The notes beneath the pieces were generated by a model. That model was not told the DNA's origin. It made no database searches and saw only the letters and a program-made list of their open reading frames with translations. A DNA stretch of 64,000 bases, from the NCBI GenBank assembly GCA_963383645.1, contig OY726560.1, forward strand, positions 83,486,593 to 83,550,592. Direction: 5' to 3'. Below are positions 56,010 through 64,000 of the stretch, piece after piece; the first letter of the stretch is position 1; each line of letters begins with the position of its first letter. This stretch comes from Muscardinus avellanarius (taxonomy: Eukaryota > Chordata > Mammalia > Rodentia > Gliridae). Made by a program: the position numbers and the translations under genes.

Positions 56010-57022
56010 TTCAGAAGTTTATGCCTTCTCTCGATTCTTCCCTGGGTCACTACGACTTCACTTAAGGTCCTCTGGATCTCAAGTCTGTGGTATCTCAGTC
56101 ACCACTACTCCTTTACTGAGTTGTATCGCAGAGTCTCAGAACCAGGGAGTCAATCGAGGCTCCTTGAGACCATGGGGGTGCCAGGCTGGGCGTGCCCCCA
56201 CGGGGAGCTGTGATTGTGGTGTGTTATCTCTGCCTCCACCACTCCCACACTGGGTTTGACTGCAAAAATCTCAGACTCAGGGAGACTATCAAAGCTGTGC
56301 AAGTTCCTTGGGGTGCAGTACTGGAATTTCTCCTCTAGAAGCTGCAATTTGACTCACGTTTGTTGAGTGCGCTGGTCTGTAGTTGTTTTGGACTCGGTTA
56401 ATTCGCTGTTGCTGCCGCTGGCAATATGACATTGCTACTACTTCCTCAGCTGTGAGGCTGGTGTATTTCTTCTCTGGTTTTGAGCTCTGCTCTGAGTCTC
56501 TGCAGGGTGTGCTGAGCCCGGCCCCAGGGAGTTTTAGACGCTCCTTGCACCGAAAAAACTGCTGAATTACACCCAGCTGTTCCGCAGCTGCTCATCTCAG
56601 CTCACTGTCCACCCCTCCTCTCTGCAGCCTGGTGGGTTGTTGAGTGTTCTGATATGCTGAGTTTGCTGAACTCGCTGCTGCCGCCGGCAGTATGCACTGC
56701 TTCCACATCCTGGACAGTGAGGCCAGCGTATCTCCTCTCTGGTTTTGAGCTCCGTTCTGAGACCCTCTCCTCTGTGGAGCCTGGTGCTGCGAGGGAAGAT
56801 GGCGCTGGTGCGGCTCCGGCCACAGCACTGAAGGCTAGTTTCTTTTCTGGTATCTGGTTGTTCTTCTAGCCTTCTTTTTACCTGTCCCTTGTATTTACAG
56901 TTTTTATTTATCTACTGATGGTGTTTTCTGGCTATGAAAGGCGCTGATTTAGTGGTACTAGAGATCGATTGTTAGCAGGACTTGTAAATGCCCCTTTTCT
57001 CTGTCGCCATCTTCCCTGAAGT
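56010..57022 (-). promoter_or_regulatory. L1 5'UTR with a YY1-like site and internal repeats
   Basis: GC-richer than its surroundings. Its outermost 25 bases contain AAGATGGCG, the YY1 core found at the same place in primate L1. Two related blocks of about 140 bp (about 56365-56510, 56640-56790) share TCTCTGGTTTTGAGCTC and the GCTGCCGC...GGCA..TATG string. Confidence 0.7.
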
Positions 57023-57253
57023 TCCTACTTTTTGTTTTTGAAACATGGTCTTTTTAGGTTGCTGAGAGTCTCACTACTGGCTGAGGCTATCCTGGAACTT
57101 GTGATCTTTCTGTCTCAGTCTCCCAAGTACTGGGATTATAAGCGAGTACTACTATACCTAGCTTAAGGGGTGAATCTTAACCTGGGTGCTAATATTTGTG
57201 AGTACTTTCTATATACCTGGTATTGTTTTAATCATTTTAAATTTTCATCACTT

Positions 57254-57458
57254 AATTTAATTAATTAATTTATTTTTGGTGGTACTGGGTGTGGAACCCA
57301 GGGGATTTCTTCCTCTGGGCTATACTCCCAAACCTATTTTATATTTTATTTGGAAACAGGGTCTTACTATGTAGGTGAGGCTGGCTTTGAACCTGTGCAG
57401 TCCTCCTGTCTCAGTCTCCCAAGCACAGGGATTACAAGCATGCGCCACCACTCCTGGA
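57254..57458 (-). mobile_element. Dimeric SINE, intermediate subfamily
   Basis: Perfect 16-bp duplication TAAATTTTCATCACTT (57238-57253, 57459-57474). Confidence 0.85.
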
Positions 57459-58290
57459 TAAATTTTCATCACTTTAATAGTCACACTCTTTCTTCAGTGT
57501 AGGCTATCATATTATTTACCTTTTATGGAGAAGACAAACCAGCTTGCCTGAGGTCATACAGCTAATAGGAGGCAAAAACTAATGAAGCAAAGTGATTAGT
57601 AAAAGAATTATTCTGGAAGTAGCTGAGCTGGAATTAGATTAGGTCTTCTTTAAGCCACATTACCTACTTAGACCTTTTGATATCTCAATATCATTTTTTA
57701 AAATTCCTTGAGTTTTCAAAAGTTGAGAAAAGCTATATGAGAAATTGCAGTAAATAATGTTGCCACTTGGTGGCAGTATATGGCAACAACAATAAAGATT
57801 TTTTTCTGCTGCAAAATGAGAACAGATTTGTCTTATCTTTTAAATTATCCACAGAAGCATCATCATAAATTGAGTGGATTATTTCCAGCAGTTTAATGTA
57901 ATTAACATCATATAAAATAAATTTTCTTAAACTCTTATATTGTCTTAGTTGTGAAAATAATACACAACATCAGATTTTGTCTGCTTATCCTTTCTGTTTA
58001 GTTTTTTTAATTGATTTTTTCAGTGAAATAATAAATAATCTCTTCTGAGGAACCTGCATGACCTTGAAAGTGGATTGTTAGGTTGATGCTCTGACAAAAG
58101 AACACTGTGATCTGTCACCAACATTGGAAGAATAGAAAAACTGGGAAGTTTTGTCAACTTGTTTTCCTTTTCTCCTGCCCATTTTCTCCTCCACCTATGT
58201 GTAGGAGACTGGCATGCCCCTCATGTCTGCATTCCACTGTGTCTAGTTTGTGGCTGCATATATTGTGGACTTGGTTTACCCTCTGTTATT

Positions 58291-58293
<3 letters not shown>

Positions 58294-58342
<49 letters not shown>

Positions 58343-58531
58343 TTTTTTTTTTTGGTGGTACTGGGGTTCGTGGAAGCCCTTCTACCTCCAGGCTATACTC
58401 CCAGACCTATTTTATATTTTTATTTGGAAATAGGGTCTCTTAAGCCAGCAAGGCTGGCTCCGAACCAGCGCGATCCTCCTGTCTCCGCCTCCCAAGCGCG
58501 GGGATTACAAGCGTGCACCACCACACCCGGC
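58294..58531 (-). mobile_element. SINE, young subfamily, with (TTTC)n tail
   Basis: Perfect 17-bp duplication TACCCTCTGTTATTTCT (58277-58293, 58532-58548). The tail is a 50-bp (TTTC)n plus T-run. Confidence 0.88.
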
Positions 58532-58794
58532 TACCCTCTGTTATTTCTAGAGGGCACTGTTTCCTGGTAGAGGGTGACATGAATTTCCAGGTCTCTTCCT
58601 TGCCTGTTCACTTTACCTCTCAGTGTCCTAGGGCAGCTTCATCTGATAGAGTTTCTTGTGGTGATGAGAAGGTTCTTTATCTGCACCATCCATCATGGCT
58701 GCCTCTAGTTGCCTGTGGCTCTGGAGCGCTTGGGTATGTAACTGGTGGGAGTAAAGTACATTTCCAGTGTTATTTAGTGTTTAAAAAATAGCTT

Positions 58795-58981
58795 GCCTGG
58801 CATGGTGGTGAATGCTTGTAATCTCCGCGCTGGGGAGGCGGAGACAGGAGGATCACGCAGGTTTGAAGCCAGCCGCGCTGGCTTAAGAGACCCTGTTTCC
58901 AAATAAAAATATAAAATCGGTCTGGGAGTGTAGCCCAGAGATAGAAGGGTTTCCAGGAACCCCAGTACCACCAAAAAAAAA
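58795..58981 (+). mobile_element. SINE, young subfamily
   Basis: Complete plus-strand copy: head B box region GCAGGTTTGAAGCCAGC, block GCGCTGGCTTAAGAGACC, tail ending GGAACCCCAGTACCACC. Inverted relative to 58294-58531. Confidence 0.82.
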
Positions 58982-59014
58982 TTAGCTTTATTGAAATATG
59001 TTCCCTTCTGTAAA

Positions 59015-59320
59015 ATCCATTCATTTACAGCTCAGTGGTTTTGAATAGACTTGGGCAGTAGTACAGCCATTGCCACAGTCTACTTTTTAACATTTTTAAA
59101 GCTCAGAAAACAAAAATCACCCTGTGCACATCAGTGGGCTCCCCCATTCCTCCTCTCCTCTTCCAACCCTGACGATCACTAATCTACTTTATATATCTGT
59201 GTTTGCTTCTTTTAACAGTTCATAGAAGGAAACTGTACACTTCTTCACTTAGCATAATGTTTCAAAATTCTTTCAAGTTTTAGCATGGAATGGCATCATT
59301 TTAGAATGGTAGGGGAAGTA
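59015..59320 (-). mobile_element. Old L1 3' end (L1M-like)
   Basis: On plus: CAGCTCAGTGGTTTTGAATA, CAGCCATTGCCACAGTCTAC, CACTTAGCATAATGTTTCAA, the order of a reversed ancient L1 3'UTR. Confidence 0.6.
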
Positions 59321-60092
59321 CGTTCCATTGGCTTTTGGCCACATTCCTTTAAGTTGTCTTTTGTGGTAGTTCTAATATGCTTGTGAGTGGAGGTTGGTTT
59401 TATAGCTTTGGCTTTGATTTAATTTAATGTTGTAGTGATATGATTCTTTCTAGTCCTCAAGAAGAGGTGAAGGATGCCCTTGATTTACTTCTTTATCACT
59501 TTGGTTATGAATCCCCTCAAAAGTACTCCCTAGCAAGCCATCATCAGTGGGCTGTATCAGTAGTTCTTGTGGTGCAGGCCTGTTCCTAAACTGTGGTTGA
59601 CTCTAGCGATGTGCTCTGAAGTCTTGGGGCCTTCATAGCTCACAGTAGTTATGGCAGTTACTCCTCACCCATGGCTTTGCTTTCCAGTTACTGGTCGTCA
59701 GCTGTGTTTTGAAATATTGTACTGAGAATTCCAGAAATAAATATTCATAAGTTTTAGATAACTTTTATTGTAGTCTGTTATAATTGTCTTATTATTTTTA
59801 CTTTTGTACTGTTCCAACTTATAAGCTTTATCATAGGTATAAGAAAAAAAAAATCTCGTGTTCAGCACAGTTTCTAGTTTCAGGATCCATGGGGGTCATG
59901 GACTACAACATTGGTGCTAATCTGACACTGTTGATTTCAAGAGTGTGGATTGATATTCACCCCCAAACAGTTATTTGATGGTTTTTCATTGTCCTTTAGT
60001 TTTCTATCACAAAGTTGATACTTGTAAACATTGGGAATCTTTAAGACACATATGCAGAATGTGTATTAGGAAAAGGAAGAAAGATAACCCAT

Positions 60093-60096
<4 letters not shown>

Positions 60097-60124
<28 letters not shown>

Positions 60125-60330
60125 GGTGGTACTGGGTGTGGAACCCAGGGGCTCTCCCTTGGAACTATACTCCCAGACCTATTTTTTTAAAATATTTTAT
60201 TTGGAAACAGGGTCTCACTAAGTTTCTGAGAGCCTCACTCAGTAGCTGAGGCTGTCTTCAAACCTACGCAATCCTCCTGTCTCAGCCTCCCAAGCGTGGA
60301 GATTACAAGCATATGCCACCATGCCTGGCT
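60097..60330 (-). mobile_element. Dimeric SINE, intermediate subfamily
   Basis: 27-bp T-run then GGTGGTACTGGGTGTGGAAC, the same tail variant as 57254-57458. Confidence 0.75.
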
Positions 60331-61061
60331 GACTTTGTTTTTTGATCAGACTTTGTTTTTTGGAAGAATTGCCTGGAGATATATTCTGGCAATGCAAAAG
60401 AAAGTTAAGTGGTGAAGTATTTAAGCACAAGACTTCCTTTACATGTCTATTTGAAAGCATGCTATTGATAATAATGAGGTACCCTAACACTACATATTAA
60501 ATGTATTCCTGGAAGTTATATTTAAGACAATAATTTAGAAATAAAATATGCTTTTTAATTATATCAGCAATATTTTTTTCTTGTAATAGTCTTAATAGTC
60601 CCGCAGTTGGATTATATGAGTAATTTGCAAATTACATTTCAAATACTACTTGAAGATTTATAAATTTGTAAGTCAAAAGTGAAATTACTCTTTGCAAGAC
60701 TATATTTTAACTTAATCTAGGTATTTTATCAATATTGACTGAATGATCATTTTTGGAGGCCAGTTTCTGGGAAGTTTTTAGTTAGAATATAACATTGCCT
60801 TTTACTTCCTGAATATCAGATAATAATAATAGTATACCTTACAATAATCTGATGTTTTATAGAAACTGATTTCAGTTTCATAGCAGTGTTTTTTTTTAAG
60901 TTTGGCAGGACTATTATTCTTTTCTTTTATTGATGATGAAACAGTTTTGAAGAGGTTATTTGCCTGAGATAATGTGGCAACGTTTCTGATTCCTTTTGTG
61001 TTGTTCACTCCCTCCTCTGCTTCCTCCTCTCCCTTCCTTTTGTCTTTCTTTTTTCTTTTTC

Positions 61062-61155
61062 TTTTTTTTTTTGGTAGGTGCAGTGCTGGGGATTGAACCT
61101 AGGACCTCATACATGCTAGACGAGTCCTCTGTCACTTCATTGCATTTCCAGCCCT
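61062..61155 (-). mobile_element. ID-like SINE
   Basis: GGGGATTGAACCTAGGACC and spacer CATACATGCTAGACGAGTCC on plus. Confidence 0.65.
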
Positions 61156-61339
61156 TCTGATTTTTGTCTTTTACTGTCATAACTTACTTAAAGTGAAATA
61201 CACAGATGCTAGTGGAGTGGATTCATATATCATAATTCCTGCTACTTGAGACTTTCCTTTACCTCAAAAATAAAAGATTATTGTTACTATATCATTTATT
61301 ACTAGAGATTGGTGAAGTCTAACCTTGAGACCTACATAT

Positions 61340-61720
61340 AAATGGAGTATGAAGTCTTATGTGTTTGGATTCACTTATTTAACATTGTATCTATGACATT
61401 CAGTTGTGTTTAGCAGTAATTCTTTTTCACTGCTGTGTAATAGTATACTGTATAAATAATGTCTGTTTATATGAATAGTGTAATTACATGAATAATAGCT
61501 ATTCTCTTATGAACATCTTTTCTTTTACAGACTCCTAGTAATGCCATTGGATTTTGTAAATAATATTGCTGTGATTATTCTCTACATGTCTAAATTCTGA
61601 GCACCTAATTCTAGAATGGGATTGCTGGATTATGGGGTTATGTAAACCGTTTTGGTGGATATTCCAGTCAGTTTTCTATACCAATTTATTGCCCTTTGAC
61701 AAAGTATGAAAATTCTATTT
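61340..61720 (-). mobile_element. Old L1 remnant
   Basis: CTTTTTCACTGCTGTGTAAT, CTCTTATGAACATC and TAGAATGGGATTGCTGGATT on plus follow the order of reversed L1 3' ORF2. Confidence 0.5.
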
Positions 61721-62619
61721 GTTCCAGTTTCCTGGAAATGACACCTCACATCTGATATTGTCCTGTGTAATATTTCAAAATCTGTCTCTCTGATAGAAGC
61801 AAAAAGAGCAAAAAAAAAAAAAATCACACTTATGTTACTTATATACATGCTCGCAGTTATAAGAGTCATTTAATAGTCCTGAAAACATTAAATACTTCCA
61901 GAACTGTGAATCAGCAGCCTTCTGTCTCATGCAAAAGTGGTTACTCCAATTTATTGTAGTCAATTATGTGCTTCCAGAGTTCATCTTTCACTGGTACAAT
62001 GTACTGAACATTTCCACTTTGTCTATGGAAAAGCTGCTCTGTATTGCAATAGACTTGTTTTCTCCAGAGCTCACAATTCCAAAATTTAGGTGAATACTAT
62101 TGTACTCTTTAGTTTTCACTTAGGTGGTACGGTGAATATTGTTGAGGCGAATATTGAAAATTATCTATAGATAATTTTAAAACAGTTTCATATAGGTAGA
62201 GTCACTGATGTGTTTACATTTATCTTCTGTTGCCTGTTTACTTTGTAACCTCTCAAGTCTTGAATTACCATGTAATTCTGCAGACTGTGGACCTCTAAGG
62301 CCATATTCACCAGAAAGGTGAATTCTGTAGGTTGCTAGTTTTTGTATGGTGTGATTAGAATTACTGTGGTAGAATTACTGTGATAGAGTAAAAGCTTGCA
62401 TTTTCAGCAACAGAAAATTTATCTAAATGACATTCTCTTCAGTGTGTTCAATAGTACAAACAGTGTTTTATCTGTCAGTGAGTAGGTTTGTTGAGTAAAG
62501 TGCAGGTTGTGGCAAGTTCTCAGGCAGGTGTGTGGCACAGTGGAATGAACACTAGTTCAGGCAAGAAGGAGGTTGACATAAGTGTCAGCCCAACACTTAC
62601 TCACAGTAGTTGATGCTGT

Positions 62620-62781
62620 TGTTTTTGGTACTGGGGATTGAACCCAGAGATGTTCTACCTCTGAGCTATACCCCTGTCTATATTTTGTTTTTCATTTGAA
62701 ACAGGGCTTAATACAAACCTGTGATCCTCCTATCTTGGCCTCTTAAGTACTCGATTATGAGTATGTCACCACACCTAGCTG
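62620..62781 (-). mobile_element. Dimeric SINE, partly deleted
   Basis: Tail GGGGATTGAACCCAGAG; middle block deleted, outer head retained. Confidence 0.65.
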
Positions 62782-62827
62782 CTTCTTTTTAAAACCAAGA
62801 ATAATGAATATTTTATTTTATTTTTAG

Positions 62828-63358
62828 TGAAGATTTAAAGAAGTTTATTAAAAAGATAGAAATATGGAAGATAGTTACAGCCCCATGCCAGAATGGCATG
62901 GGGAAGTGGTTCAAATGAATACACCACCAAAGATACATATGGGCTGGACTTTTTATACCCATGACCTCCATCTTGTTTACATAATTCTGATGTAGTAAAC
63001 GTCCCTGTAAGGTTCCTTCCCCAGCAAGGTGTGGCAAGATGTCTCCTTTCACGAAGACCCCTCCTCCCATCCTAGCTAGATTACCCAATTATTACATAAA
63101 CCTGTCTTTAGAATGAGGATGAGGAAGTCCTAGTTCCCCTCTCCTATAGACTTGCTAATTACCTTTAGCTAGGTTAATTTACATTGGAATAATTGCCTGC
63201 TTCTAGGCAGAAAGAAACCAAGTCCTTTCACAGATTTGCCCCTCACCCATTTTTTGGAATATATTAATAATCATCGCTTTCTCAAATCTTCTTAGGCCAT
63301 TCCCAATACTGGTACATTCCCCCCTCTGTCTAGTAACTTCCTGACACCTGTCAGGCCA
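62828..63358 (-). mobile_element. Retroviral-type LTR
   Basis: On the minus strand: a TATA box (GGGTATAAAAAGTCC) near 62950 and about 100 bases on an AATAAA (TTTTTAATAAACTTC) near 62842, in the order of a retroviral LTR, ending close to ATCTTCA. The start is probably TGGCCTGACAGG. Ends are approximate and I see no clear target duplication. The TATA/poly(A) layout resembles ERV1-type LTRs. No coding sequence adjoins. Confidence 0.6.
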
Positions 63359-63507
63359 AAGGTAGATACAGAAAATACATTTTGATTTTTATAATTTTAT
63401 AAACATTTAACATGAGCTCAATTTCCATAGATTTTTCTCCCATTATTATTATACATGTACCCATAGCAAAGGAATAAGGGCGATGACTCATTGAGCTTCT
63501 TTTTTAA

Positions 63508-64000
63508 AAAAATTTTATTGGTGTATTATATTCATACATCATATTGGGGTAAAAAACTTGTGTGTAGAGACATGCACACATCACTGATTTAACCCCTACC
63601 CAATTCCCATCCCATTCCCTCCCCTTCCCTCCCTCCCTTGCTCGACTTAGTGGTTGACTGCCGAAAGCCAGCTAGTCCATTGGTCTATGTATCAGTTTTT
63701 TTGCCAGTACCAATGCTGTTTTTATTACAATGGCTTTGTAGTATAGTTTAAAGTCAGGTATTGTGATTCCTCCTGCATGGTTTTTGTTGCTGAGAACTAC
63801 CTTGGCTATTCTGGGCTTTTTGTTATTCCAGATAAATTTAAGAACTGATTTTTCTATGTCTGTGAGAAAGGATCTTGGTAGTTTAATGGGCATTGCGTTA
63901 AATCTGTAGATCACTTTTGGGAGGATGGCCATTTTAATGATATTTATTCTGCCAATCAATGAACATGGAAGATCCTTCTATCTTCTAAGATCTTCTTCAA
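63508..64000 (-). mobile_element. L1 copy C with internal deletion (runs off window)
   Basis: 3'UTR at 63508-63661, then a jump at about 63662-63680 into ORF2 sequence (CATTGGTCTATGTATCAG...). Against copy A the jump skips about 1.3 kb (41728-43003). The visible ORF2 part is open for 95 codons (63672-63959) and closer to the shared L1 consensus than A or B. Confidence 0.85.

Larger units (their letters stand above)
51190..57022 (-). mobile_element. Near full-length L1 (copy B)
   Basis: Minus-strand, about 5.8 kb. Order from the right: 5'UTR (56010-57022, beginning CTTCAGGGAAGATGGCGAC), ORF1 from 56006 (coiled-coil start, then an RNA-binding part near 55300-55560), ORF2 from about 55070 with the endonuclease region (about 54438-54845), reverse transcriptase with FADD at residues 131-134 of the 53112-53612 frame, C-terminal part (51589-52580) and 3'UTR with T-run at 51190. 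Several frameshifts and stops break both ORFs, so it looks inactive. It is inserted within a SINE; a short imperfect duplication around TACTTTTT brackets it. Confidence 0.9.
51115..57166 (-). mobile_element. Dimeric SINE split by a full-length L1
   Basis: Tail half at 51115-51189, head half at 57023-57166, in the right order and orientation. The flanking duplication GGGTGAATCTTA occurs at 51103-51114 and 57168-57179, over 6 kb apart. This proves the L1 entered an already resident SINE. Confidence 0.85.
19060..64000 (+). other. ATP6V1H: ATP6V1H gene, exons 1-7 and introns 1-7 (3' end outside window)
   Basis: Subunit H of the cytosolic V1 sector of the vacuolar H+-ATPase (yeast Vma13) couples ATP hydrolysis to proton pumping and silences V1 when it is detached from V0. 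It is built of HEAT/armadillo-type helices. Seven exons here join in frame to encode residues 1-193 of about 483. Introns are 1,486, 4,869, 5,554, 9,862, 4,030, 3,256 and more than 15,109 bp. Every junction is GT/AG and phase-consistent. The next exon, expected to encode a segment starting SSQYVQC, was looked for after 48892 and not found. The 5' limit given is approximate. Confidence 0.95.
48892..64000 (+). other. ATP6V1H intron 7 (partial)
   Basis: More than 15 kb with no further exon visible. It contains a MaLR-like LTR (49074-49633), a full-length L1 inside a SINE (51115-57166), more SINEs, old L1 remnants (59015-59320, 61340-61720), a retroviral LTR (62828-63358) and a recent L1 running off the window end. 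Unassigned: 49640-51100, 57480-58276, 58550-58790, 59330-60095, 60335-61060, 61160-61340, 61725-62615 and 63360-63505. Confidence 0.85.

Noticed and set aside
48892..64000. Search for ATP6V1H exon 8
   Set aside because: No segment with the expected SSQYVQC-type coding start behind an acceptor was found; candidates fell inside L1 or SINE sequence.

Overview
This 64 kb window is mammalian nuclear DNA. There are no prokaryotic-style gene arrays. Coding exons are short and bounded by GT/AG splice sites, there is one CpG island, and most of the remaining sequence is retrotransposon. The dominant SINE is a dimer: a 7SL/B1-like head (GCCGGGCGTGGTGGCGCA...) followed by an ID/tRNA-Ala-like tail (GGTGTAGCTCGGAGGTAGA...GGTTCAATCCCCAGTACC) and an A-rich end. 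That matches the B1-dID type known from non-murid rodents, so the organism is most likely a rodent outside the mouse/rat group. The exact sequences differ from the ground-squirrel consensus I remember, so beaver or another related lineage is possible. I cannot name the species.

Two protein-coding genes lie head to head. On the minus strand, positions 9643-9807 hold the 55-codon first coding exon of RGS20 (long, RET-RGS-type N terminus); its intron 1 fills the window back to position 1. On the plus strand, ATP6V1H (V-ATPase V1 subunit H) starts in a CpG island at about 18.87-19.48 kb. Its 5'UTR exon ends at 19214. Coding exons follow at 20742-20854 (start codon), 25724-25826, 31381-31470, 41333-41446, 45477-45581 and 48838-48891, giving residues 1-193 of about 483. 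The 54-bp exon at 48838-48891 encodes residues 176-193, the segment that is alternatively skipped in mammals. I found no later exon, so 48892-64000 is intron 7 and the gene continues past the window.

The CpG island carries a perfect inverted pair of E-boxes (GTCACGTG-CCCC-CACGTGAC, 19034-19053). It resembles the CLEAR element through which TFEB/TFE3 control lysosomal and V-ATPase genes.

The rest is repeat landscape: about 80 SINEs or SINE halves, several L1 copies, two retroviral-type LTRs, four MaLR-like LTR remnants, a U6 snRNA retropseudogene and many microsatellites. One L1 is near full length (51190-57022) and sits inside a SINE. Many insertions keep target-site duplications, so nesting order can be read directly.

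I see no hidden operon-like or novel coding system. The observations most worth a second look are: a roughly 1.06 kb tract of near-identity between two L1 copies whose flanks are clearly diverged (gene-conversion signature); a 93-bp direct repeat bracketing the start-codon exon; a 23-bp near-perfect hairpin in intron 1; a 116-bp copy of nearby sequence spliced into a SINE; and a young SINE subfamily that has lost the B box of its tRNA-like half.
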